From: Actinomycetota bacterium
Lineage (GTDB): Bacteria > Actinomycetota > Thermoleophilia > Gaiellales > Gaiellaceae
Length of the DNA stretch: 10,698 nt
Assembly: GCA_005883365.1 (NCBI GenBank)
Contig: VAXA01000068.1
Coordinates: forward strand, 1-10,698
Direction: 5' to 3'
The translations under genes and the position numbers were made by a program. The notes under the pieces are model-generated. The model saw only the letters and a program-made list of their open reading frames with translations, was not told the DNA's origin and searched no databases. Below are positions 5,541 to 10,698 of the stretch, piece after piece. The stretch's first letter is position 1. The number at the start of each line of letters is the position of its first letter.

Positions 5541-7043
5541 GTGAGCTCGGACTCGCCCGGCAAGCCTCAGTCGCTCGTTTCGCAGCTGCGCGGGCTAACG
5601 CGAGATTCGTTCATCTACGGCGTCGGCGGCCTCGTCTCGCGCTTCCTCGCGGTCATCTTGCTGCCGCTGTACACGAGCTACGTCTCGGCGGGCGACTACG
5701 GCCGGATCGAGATCCTCATGTCTGCGATGGCTGTGGCGGTCACCTTGCTGCGGGGCGGCGCCAACTTCGGCTTCATCCGCTTCTACTTCCTGGACAAGGA
5801 ACCCGAGTACCGACGTACGCTGGTCCGCACGGTTTTCTGGGCCCAGATGGCGTATTCGACGTTCGCCCTCGTCATCTGCATCGTCCTCGCGCACGAGATC
5901 GCCGGCTGGTTCGGCGTGACGCAGAACGGCCCGCATCTCCAGGGCAGCGGCACGAGCCTCGTGATCGCCACGGGGGTCCTCCTCTGGGCGAACGTCAACT
6001 ACGCCCAGATGACGAACCTCTTCCGCGCAGAGCAGCGCTCGGTTGCGTTCTCGATCGCGACGCTCGCGAACATCGCCATCACCGTCCCGCTCACGGTCAT
6101 CCTGGTGGTCGTCTACAAGGAGGGGCCTCTCGGGATCGTCGTCGGGAATCTCAGCGGCACGCTCGTCCTCTACCTGATCCTCCTCGCCTACCGGCGCGAG
6201 CAGCTCGGCCTCCAGTTCGACCGCACGCTTCTCCATGCGCTCAACCGGTTCGGCCTGCCGCTGATGGCGGCCGGGCTCGCACTGTGGGTCACGAACTTCG
6301 GCGACCGCCTGATGCTGAGCAAGCTCCTGCACGGCTCGTACCGCCTCACCGAGGTGGGCCAGTACTCGCTCGCCAACAAGATCAGCTCGGCGATGGTGCT
6401 TCTCTTCACCGCCTTTCAGATCGCCTGGCCGGCGTTCGCCTATTCGATCGAGGACGAGACCGCGGCGAAGCGCGCCTATTCGTACGTCCTCACGTACCTG
6501 ATGTTCATCGCCGCCTGGGCCGCCATCGCGCTCAGCCTCTTCGCGCACTGGATCGTGCACCTGCTCGCGCACAAGCCTGGTTACTGGCCGGCTGACTCGG
6601 CGATCCCGGCGCTCGCCTACTCGAGCGTCTTCTACGCAGGCTTCACCGTCGTCACGATCGCGACCGGCCGGACGCGACGGACGCAGTTCAACTGGGTCGC
6701 CGCGGCGCTCGCCGCGGTGCTCAACTTCACGCTCAATCTCTGGCTGATCCCGGCCTACGGGATGCTCGGCGCCGCGTACGCGACGCTCGCAGCCTACGCG
6801 CTCCTGATGGTCGTGAGGACGTGGAACGCGCAGAAGATGTACCCCGTCGCGTATCAATGGCGGCGGCTCGCAGTGCTGCTCCTGGCTGCCGGAAGCCTGA
6901 CTCTCGTCGGGGAGTTGTTGCCACGCTCGTTGCCGCTCGCGTTCGGGCTGACGCTCGCCTACCCGCTCGCACTCGGCCTCCTGGGCTTCTACCTTCCGGT
7001 GGAGCGTCAGCGGCTCAGGCGCCTTCTTCCGGCGCATAACTAG
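5541..7043 (+). CDS. polysaccharide flippase (Wzx/MOP-superfamily membrane transporter)
   Basis: A protein of 500 residues with about 12-14 hydrophobic membrane segments spread over its length (for example AVILLPLYTSYVSAGDYGRI, ALVICIVLAHEIAGWFGV, LTVILVVVYKEGPLGIVVG). The N-terminal motif SFIYGVGGLVSRFLAVILLP followed by YGRIEILMS is typical of polysaccharide biosynthesis/O-antigen flippases, which move lipid-linked glycan units across the cytoplasmic membrane. Start chosen: GTG 5541. The frame is open upstream, but that part is arginine- and proline-rich shadow sequence antisense to the deacetylase. A TAnnnT element lies 8 nt before GTG and there is no Shine-Dalgarno. The ligase, methyltransferase and glycosyltransferase downstream support a glycan-export role. 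The transported glycan is unknown. Confidence 0.9.
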   Translation: MSSDSPGKPQSLVSQLRGLTRDSFIYGVGGLVSRFLAVILLPLYTSYVSAGDYGRIEILMSAMAVAVTLLRGGANFGFIRFYFLDKEPEYRRTLVRTVFWAQMAYSTFALVICIVLAHEIAGWFGVTQNGPHLQGSGTSLVIATGVLLWANVNYAQMTNLFRAEQRSVAFSIATLANIAITVPLTVILVVVYKEGPLGIVVGNLSGTLVLYLILLAYRREQLGLQFDRTLLHALNRFGLPLMAAGLALWVTNFGDRLMLSKLLHGSYRLTEVGQYSLANKISSAMVLLFTAFQIAWPAFAYSIEDETAAKRAYSYVLTYLMFIAAWAAIALSLFAHWIVHLLAHKPGYWPADSAIPALAYSSVFYAGFTVVTIATGRTRRTQFNWVAAALAAVLNFTLNLWLIPAYGMLGAAYATLAAYALLMVVRTWNAQKMYPVAYQWRRLAVLLLAAGSLTLVGELLPRSLPLAFGLTLAYPLALGLLGFYLPVERQRLRRLLPAHN

Positions 7044-7046
7044 ACT
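7041..7046 (+). promoter_or_regulatory. putative -10 element overlapping the flippase stop codon
   Basis: TAGACT contains the flippase stop (TAG 7041-7043) and sits 7 nt before ATG 7054. No Shine-Dalgarno sequence is present between them. The hexamer and spacing are identical to those before the deacetylase start at 5511. Confidence 0.5.
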
Positions 7047-7053
7047 CGCGCGG

Positions 7054-8214
7054 ATGTCTGGGAAGGGGACCGCGGTCGTCGTGGAAGTGGCCTGGGTGAA
7101 CGGCCTGGCGGCGATCCGCTCGCTCGGGCGGCGCGGGCTGCGCGTCCTCGCACTCGATCACCGGCCGTACGCCCTCGGCTTCCGCTCCCGGTACGCCGAG
7201 CCGCGCCTCGCTCCCGATCCGCTCGAAGACGAGGACGGCTTCGTTGCGGCGCTGCGCGCGCTCGCCGACGAGACCGACGACGTGCTGCCCGCCTTCCCGA
7301 CGCACGACGAGCATGTCAATGCGATCGCGCGGCACGCCGGCGAGCTCGCCGACCGCTTCCGGTTCCCCTTTCCGAGCTGGGAGGTGCTGGAGCGGATCCA
7401 GAGCAAGCGCCACCAGCTCGAGACGGCGGCGGCGGCGGGGCTGCCGGTGCCTCGCACCTTCCACCCCACGTCGCGCGACGAGGCGCTCGCGGCCGGCGAG
7501 GAGCTCGGCTTCCCGGTCCTCGTCAAGCCGTCGGCGAACGTCGGCTTCCGGCGCAGCCACCGGCGCCAGCTCTTCCGGTGCGAGAGCGCCGCCGAGCTCG
7601 AGCGCGCGTACGAAGCGGCCACGCCGTTCGAGCCGATGGTGCAGGAGCTGATCCCCGGCGGCGACGAGGAGCTGTACACGTTCGGCAGTTACGTGAGCCC
7701 CGGCGGCGAGGCGCTCGGCCTCTTCTCGGGCCACAAGCTGAGCCAGACGCGCGGCTTCATGGGCAGCGCGCGCGTCGGCGAGGCGATCTGGGTGGACGAG
7801 GTCGTCGAGCAGGGGCTCGCCTTCCTGCGCGCGCTCGGCTTTCACGGGATCTCGCAGGTGGAGACGAAGCGCGACCCGCGCGACGGCCGCTACAAGCTGA
7901 TGGAGGTCAACCCGCGCCTCTGGCAGTGGCACAGCCTCGCCGCCGCGTGCGGCGTCGACCTTCCCTACATCGCCTACCGCGACCTGGTCGGCGACCCGCT
8001 CCCGCCGGCGCGGATGCACGGCGACGGGAAACGCTGGGCGATCACGCTCATGGCCGGGAAGCCGCTGGCGCTCGAGCGTCCGCCGTACGTCGACGCCGTC
8101 TTCGCGCGGGACGACCCGAAGCCGGCGCTCGTGCAGCTCGGCCGCTTCGCGCACCGCGGGATCCACCGCTTGAGGCCGGCAGCGACCGCGTCGGGAGGCG
8201 TCCGTGGCCGTTGA
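7054..8214 (+). CDS. ATP-grasp ligase (COG3919-like carboligase)
   Basis: A protein of 386 residues. The N-terminal region (1-110) is a pre-ATP-grasp Rossmann-like domain (AVVVEVAWVNGLAAIRSLGR, VLALDHRPYALGFRSRYAE). The ATP-grasp core follows: SKRHQLETAAAAGLPVPRTF, nucleotide-binding lysine in GFPVLVKPSANVGF, MVQELIPGGDEELYTFGSYV, and the metal-binding end VETKRDPRDGRYKLMEVNPR with E and N preceding WQWHSLA. Such enzymes activate a carboxylate as acyl-phosphate and join it to an amine or other nucleophile. COG3919-type proteins recur in surface-polysaccharide loci, so it may add an amino acid or other acyl group to the glycan or its precursor; the substrate cannot be read from sequence. It starts 10 nt after the flippase stop, with a -10-like element in between, and its 3' end overlaps the methyltransferase by 11 nt. 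Confidence 0.88.
   Translation: MSGKGTAVVVEVAWVNGLAAIRSLGRRGLRVLALDHRPYALGFRSRYAEPRLAPDPLEDEDGFVAALRALADETDDVLPAFPTHDEHVNAIARHAGELADRFRFPFPSWEVLERIQSKRHQLETAAAAGLPVPRTFHPTSRDEALAAGEELGFPVLVKPSANVGFRRSHRRQLFRCESAAELERAYEAATPFEPMVQELIPGGDEELYTFGSYVSPGGEALGLFSGHKLSQTRGFMGSARVGEAIWVDEVVEQGLAFLRALGFHGISQVETKRDPRDGRYKLMEVNPRLWQWHSLAAACGVDLPYIAYRDLVGDPLPPARMHGDGKRWAITLMAGKPLALERPPYVDAVFARDDPKPALVQLGRFAHRGIHRLRPAATASGGVRGR
8193..8198 (+). promoter_or_regulatory. Shine-Dalgarno sequence of the methyltransferase
   Basis: GGGAGG lies 5 nt before GTG 8204, inside the 3' end of the ATP-grasp gene. It is the only strong ribosome binding site in the window, and it fixes the GTG start. It shows that internal operon genes use Shine-Dalgarno initiation while operon-first genes look leaderless. 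Confidence 0.75.
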
Positions 8215-8947
8215 CCGGCGGGCGATCATCGGCACGCTGAAGCAGTACGTCCCCATCGGGGTGAAGCGGCGGGTGCGGCGCGCGCTGCCCGAGCGCTACC
8301 GCCGCCTCTGGGATCCCGACTGGCACCGCGGCACGGTGCGCGGCACCAAGGCCTTCTGGGACGAACTCGGCAAGCTCCAGCTCGACTACCTCGTCGAGCA
8401 GGGGCTCCAGCCGGAGCACTACCTCCTCGACGTCGGCTGCGGGCCGCTGCGGGCCGGCGTCCACTTCATCGGCTACCTCGAGCCGGGCCACTACGCGGGC
8501 ATCGACAAGCGCGGCGACACGCTCGAGCGCGCGCGGCAGGTGGAGCTCCCGCGCTACGGGGTCGAGGACAAGGCTCCGAATCTGCTCGTCAACGGCGCCT
8601 TCGAGTTCACGAAGCTCGGGCAGACCTTCGACTACGCGATCGCGCAGTCGGTGTTCACGCACCTGCCGGCGAACACGATCGTGCGCTGCCTCGTCGAGAT
8701 GGCGAAGGTGCTGAACCCGGGCGGCCGGTTCTACGCGACGATCTACGAGAACCCGCAGGGGAAGACGTACCTCGGCGAGATCCAGCAGTCCGAGCGGGTC
8801 GTCTCCTACCCCGACTGCGACAAGTACCACTACGACCTCGACACGCTCCGCTGCGCGTGCGAGGGCACCGGGCTGACGATGTCGTACGGGGGCGACTGGG
8901 GCCACCCCGACAACCAGAAGATGGTCGTGTTCAGGCGCGATGCCTGA
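8204..8947 (+). CDS. class I SAM-dependent methyltransferase
   Basis: A protein of 247 residues. SAM-binding motif I is LLDVGCGPLRAGVHFIGYL (about 82-100), the acidic end of strand beta2 is YAGIDKRGDT (105-114), motif IV is FDYAIAQSVFTHLP, and motif VI is LNPGGRFYATIYENP. The N-terminal 80 residues (VKRRVRRALPERYRRLWDPD, FWDELGKLQLDYLVEQGL) are a basic helical lead common to methyltransferases found in glycan loci. It probably methylates a sugar, a lipid-linked intermediate or the ligase product; the acceptor is unknown. It overlaps the ATP-grasp gene by 11 nt and the next gene by 8 nt, which implies co-translation in one operon. Confidence 0.9.
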   Translation: MAVDRRAIIGTLKQYVPIGVKRRVRRALPERYRRLWDPDWHRGTVRGTKAFWDELGKLQLDYLVEQGLQPEHYLLDVGCGPLRAGVHFIGYLEPGHYAGIDKRGDTLERARQVELPRYGVEDKAPNLLVNGAFEFTKLGQTFDYAIAQSVFTHLPANTIVRCLVEMAKVLNPGGRFYATIYENPQGKTYLGEIQQSERVVSYPDCDKYHYDLDTLRCACEGTGLTMSYGGDWGHPDNQKMVVFRRDA

Positions 8948-10067
8948 CGGCCTGCGCATCCTCGGGATCGGCGACGCGAAGTCGCGCCACTTCGCCCGCT
9001 GGGCGCGACGGCTCGCCGACAAGGGCCACGAGGTGCATGTCGCCTCCGGCCGCGTCAATCCGCGAGGCGAGCTCGACGGGATCCAGGTGCACCGGTTCCA
9101 GGAGCTCGACCCGCTCCTGCGCGTTCCCGTGCTGCGGCGTTTCCGGATGGCCCCGGCGCTCGCGAAGCTCGCGCGCCGCGTGCAACCCGACGTCGTCCAC
9201 TCGCACTACCTGCTGCCCTACGGCTACTGGACAGCGCGAGCCGGGCTCGGGCCGCTCGTGGTCAGCCCATGGGGGAAGGACGCCATCGTCGACGCCTGGC
9301 AGTCGCCGGGGGCCGAAGAGCGGGCGCGCGTGGCGATCGCGCCCGAGCGCGCACTCGCGTACGTCGTCAACTCGCAGGCGCTGGAGGACGCGGCGGTCCG
9401 GCTCGGCGCCGATCGCGCGAAGTTCCACCGGATCTTCTGGCACGCGCGGATCGACGCCTACTCGCCGGAGCGGGCCGACCGCAGCCGCTGGCAGGCGCTC
9501 GGCTGGCCGGACGACGCGATCGTCTGCCTCTCCCTCCGCAACTTCCGGCCCTACACGAACCTCGACGTCCTCTTGCGGGCTTTTGCAGCGGCCAGACAAG
9601 AGGTGCCCGAGCTCCGGCTCTTCTCGAGCGCCGGCGGCGGCTGGACGCGCTCGGAGTTCGAGCAGCTCGTGTCCGAGCTCGGCCTCGAGCCGTACATGGC
9701 CGTGCAGGACGTACCGGCTGTCGCGCTGCCGTCCGTGACGGCTTCGGCCGACTTCGCGGTGACGCTCGCGGACGTCGACTCCTCCCCCGCCTCGCTCCTC
9801 GAGACGATGGCGAGCGGGGTCCCCCTCGTCGTCGGGCGGGCACCGTCGATGGAGGAGTGGATCCAGCAGGGCGAGGGCGGCGAGGTCGTGGAGCGCCGCG
9901 ACGTCGAGGCGGTGACGACGGCGATCCTTCGTCTCGCGCGCGATCCCGCGCTGCGCCGGCGCTACGGCCAGCGAAACCTGCGCGAGGTGCACGTCCGCTT
10001 CGGCGACCCGACCGCCCAGCTCGAACAGGTATACGCCGAGGTGCTCGACGTCAACCGGCCCGAGTAG
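8940..10067 (+). CDS. GT-B glycosyltransferase (GT4-type)
   Basis: A protein of 375 residues with two Rossmann-like halves. The N-terminal acceptor half contains LRILGIGDAKSRHFARWARR, PDVVHSHYLLPYGYW and LVVSPWGKDA. The C-terminal donor half contains IVCLSLRNFRPYTNLDVLL, then ADVDSSPASLLETMASGVPL. In that last motif the usual E-x7-E nucleotide-sugar signature appears as D-x7-E, a variant I have seen in this family. It would transfer a sugar from an NDP-sugar to the growing glycan at the inner membrane face. ATG 8940 overlaps the methyltransferase stop by 8 nt, with a weak AGG 4 nt upstream. Donor and acceptor sugars cannot be inferred. Confidence 0.92.
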   Translation: MPDGLRILGIGDAKSRHFARWARRLADKGHEVHVASGRVNPRGELDGIQVHRFQELDPLLRVPVLRRFRMAPALAKLARRVQPDVVHSHYLLPYGYWTARAGLGPLVVSPWGKDAIVDAWQSPGAEERARVAIAPERALAYVVNSQALEDAAVRLGADRAKFHRIFWHARIDAYSPERADRSRWQALGWPDDAIVCLSLRNFRPYTNLDVLLRAFAAARQEVPELRLFSSAGGGWTRSEFEQLVSELGLEPYMAVQDVPAVALPSVTASADFAVTLADVDSSPASLLETMASGVPLVVGRAPSMEEWIQQGEGGEVVERRDVEAVTTAILRLARDPALRRRYGQRNLREVHVRFGDPTAQLEQVYAEVLDVNRPE

Positions 10068-10070
10068 GCT
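10065..10070 (+). promoter_or_regulatory. putative -10 element overlapping the glycosyltransferase stop codon
   Basis: TAGGCT starts with the glycosyltransferase stop (TAG 10065-10067) and ends 7 nt before TTG 10078. This repeats the arrangement at 7041-7046. No Shine-Dalgarno sequence is present. Confidence 0.4.
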
Positions 10071-10077
10071 GCGGCCG

Positions 10078-10260
10078 TTGAAACCGCTCCTCTACGTGAT
10101 CTTCCAGCTCGTCGTGCTCGGGTGGGTCCTCGTGGCCCACGTCCGGCGCGACCCGTCCTCGACGTACCGCCTCCTCTGGCTCGGTGCCCTTGGTGGCGTG
10201 ATCGGACTCGACGTCTGGTACTTCGCGAATTACGCGTATCCCGCAGGCTTCGTGTTCTGA
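10078..10260 (+). CDS. small two-helix membrane protein, unknown function
   Basis: A protein of 60 residues from a TTG start, 10 nt after the glycosyltransferase stop. Residues about 4-21 (LLYVIFQLVVLGWVLVAH) and about 33-52 (LLWLGALGGVIGLDVWYFAN) are two hydrophobic helices joined by a charged loop (VRRDPSSTYR). The C-terminus is aromatic (YFANYAYPAGFVF). G/C-rich third positions and location support a real gene, but I recognise no family. It may be the last gene of the glycan locus. Its stop is only 4 nt from the tRNA-Leu fragment. The rare TTG start and small size keep confidence moderate. Confidence 0.6.
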   Translation: MKPLLYVIFQLVVLGWVLVAHVRRDPSSTYRLLWLGALGGVIGLDVWYFANYAYPAGFVF

Positions 10261-10264
10261 ACGA

Positions 10265-10318
10265 TGCCGGGGGCGGGACTTGAACCCGCACGGCCCGAGG
10301 GCCACCCGATTTTAAGTC
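10265..10318 (-). pseudogene. 3' half of tRNA-Leu (anticodon UAA); probable attachment site of an integrated element
   Basis: On the minus strand this reads from the anticodon stem to the 3' end: GA at the stem base, loop CTTAAAA (anticodon TAA, leucine), stem TCGGG, a long type II variable arm (GGCCC/GGGCC), T arm GCGGG-TTCAAGT-CCCGC, acceptor 3' strand CCCCGGC and A73, without CCA. The 5' half is absent. Just beyond 10318 the bases no longer pair with TCGGG (G-T-G instead of C-C-C), and no D arm or GCCGGGG acceptor strand is found within reach. A tRNA cut in the anticodon stem is the usual footprint of a tyrosine-integrase attachment core. The 5' side (to the right) would then be element DNA, with an intact copy at its far end. 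Confidence 0.75.
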
Positions 10319-10326
10319 CACCCGGG

Positions 10327-10424
10327 GGTCTCGGTGCGTCTCGGCTGCCTCTGGCTTTTCGGCTCCGTTGCCCCATTCCCGTGGGGAGGTCGCCCAGGCG
10401 ATCTCGGCCGGTCTCGGAGCGTCT
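10327..10424 (+). repeat. imperfect 15-bp direct repeat
   Basis: GGTCTCGGTGCGTCT at 10327-10341 recurs as GGTCTCGGAGCGTCT at 10410-10424, with one mismatch and 83 bp from start to start. Both copies lie upstream of GTTGCCCCA units, so each may be part of a larger composite protein-binding site. Confidence 0.65.
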
Positions 10425-10445
10425 TGTTGCCCCAAAGTTGCCCCA
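10367..10445 (+). repeat. three direct GTTGCCCCA repeats, candidate integrase arm-type sites
   Basis: Perfect copies of GTTGCCCCA lie at 10367-10375, 10426-10434 and 10437-10445. The last two are separated by only 2 bp. All three are in the same orientation and within 130 bp of the tRNA-Leu fragment. Short directly repeated arm sites beside a tRNA core are the known layout of tyrosine-integrase attachment regions. Confidence 0.65.
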
Positions 10446-10468
10446 CCAAGACTCAGTTGAGCCCTCGC

Positions 10469-10494
10469 GGAGGAAGACTGGTTCGCCTTCCTCC
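10469..10494. repeat. 8-bp perfect inverted repeat
   Basis: GGAGGAAG (10469-10476) and CTTCCTCC (10487-10494) form a perfect stem with a 10-nt loop. No T-run follows on either strand, so it is not a standard terminator. It could be a dimeric protein site in the attachment region. Confidence 0.5.
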
Positions 10495-10531
10495 AGACAG
10501 GTAGCCGCATTACCGGGCTGGCGCGGGGTAC

Positions 10532-10611
10532 GCCACTGGCGCCGACTTCGGACTGAGCCTCGGCAACCATTCCAGGCAGCGGAGCAGATACCAGTTCCAG
10601 TCGCCAGTGGC
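10532..10611. repeat. 10-bp perfect inverted repeat with 60-bp spacer
   Basis: GCCACTGGCG at 10532-10541 is matched exactly by its reverse complement CGCCAGTGGC at 10602-10611. The role is unknown. Confidence 0.4.
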
Positions 10612-10641
10612 TTCAGCAGCGCCGGGGACGCACGCCGCGCC

Positions 10642-10657
10642 GGTCAGATTGCTGACC
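10642..10657. repeat. 6-bp inverted repeat with 4-nt loop
   Basis: GGTCAG (10642-10647) and CTGACC (10652-10657) flank ATTG. It could be an operator half-site pair, but such short palindromes also arise by chance. Confidence 0.3.
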
Positions 10658-10698
10658 AGGTGGCGTGGTCGCGTGTGTCGAGCGCAATATCGACCGGG

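Larger units (their letters stand above)
10319..10698. other. gene-free stretch, probable end of an integrated element
   Basis: No convincing gene is seen in these 380 bases. Several frames stay open, but none has a recognisable protein, a good start, or the G/C-rich third-position pattern of the window's true genes. The stretch instead holds short direct and inverted repeats, listed separately, next to the tRNA-Leu fragment. This is expected for the non-coding arm of an attachment site. The integrase gene, if any, would lie beyond the window. Confidence 0.5.

Noticed and set aside
7015..8256. Long minus-strand frame antisense to the ATP-grasp gene
   Set aside because: No domain or motif, low-complexity arginine/valine/alanine composition, and the plus strand carries a clear enzyme.
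10265..10330. tRNA-Leu(UAA) with a group I intron
   Set aside because: The classic intron sits inside the anticodon loop, but here the loop CTTAAAA is continuous and the break is lower in the stem.
10265..10340. Intact tRNA-Leu(UAA)
   Set aside because: No D arm or acceptor 5' strand within reach, and the 5' side of the anticodon stem does not pair.
10371..10386. CCCCA/TGGGG inverted repeat
   Set aside because: A 5-bp arm in GC-rich DNA is expected by chance; noted only because it overlaps one GTTGCCCCA unit.
9962..10570. 202-codon minus-strand frame covering the attachment region
   Set aside because: It crosses the tRNA fragment, the 60-residue gene and the glycosyltransferase 3' end, and shows no integrase active-site motif.
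10644..10698. C-terminal end of a minus-strand gene entering from the right edge (about 17 codons to TGA)
   Set aside because: Too short to judge; another minus frame and a plus frame are equally open here, and no motif is visible.
1..10698. CRISPR arrays, insertion sequences, toxin-antitoxin or phage-defence genes
   Set aside because: No regularly spaced repeats, transposase motifs or recognisable defence proteins were seen in the window.

Overview
The window comes from a very GC-rich bacterium with strongly GC-biased third codon positions, GTG and TTG starts, and many starts that look leaderless. That combination points to a high-GC actinobacterium. The gene types resemble what I know of the deep-branching Thermoleophilia/Gaiellales, but this placement is inference. 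All calls come from reading the sequence; no database was searched.

Layout. Positions 1-1227 (+) hold the C-terminal end of an unrecognised protein, overlapped by a complete secreted beta-propeller-like protein. Positions 1280-1404 (-) hold an initiator tRNA-fMet gene with its own extended -10 promoter and rho-independent terminator. Positions 1428-2644 (+) hold a small membrane-anchored coiled-coil protein that overlaps a short Ppx/GppA phosphatase. Positions 2641-5511 (-) hold three genes: a polysaccharide deacetylase-like gene, a glutamate dehydrogenase-type gene and a two-CBS-domain gene. The first two of these are each broken by a frameshift where a conserved block of very roughly 15-25 residues also seems to be missing. 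As a result a single reading frame stays open for 956 codons across all three genes, and it should not be taken for a fusion protein.

Positions 5541-10067 (+) form a surface-glycan locus: a 500-residue Wzx/MOP-type flippase, a COG3919-like ATP-grasp ligase, a class I SAM methyltransferase and a GT-B glycosyltransferase. The last three overlap or nearly touch. Together they suggest synthesis, modification and export of a cell-surface glycan, with the divergent deacetylase as a possible partner. A 60-residue two-helix membrane protein follows (10078-10260).

Positions 10265-10698 look like the edge of an integrated element. They hold only the 3' half of a tRNA-Leu(UAA), broken in the anticodon stem, followed by more than 370 bp without a convincing gene. 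That stretch carries three copies of GTTGCCCCA, a duplicated 15-bp sequence and several inverted repeats, as expected around the attachment site of a tyrosine integrase.

A pattern links the region. All six protein starts that are not tightly coupled to an upstream reading frame have a TAnnnT -10-like hexamer ending 6-8 nt before the start codon and no Shine-Dalgarno sequence. In two cases the TAG of the upstream gene's stop codon is the first half of that hexamer.
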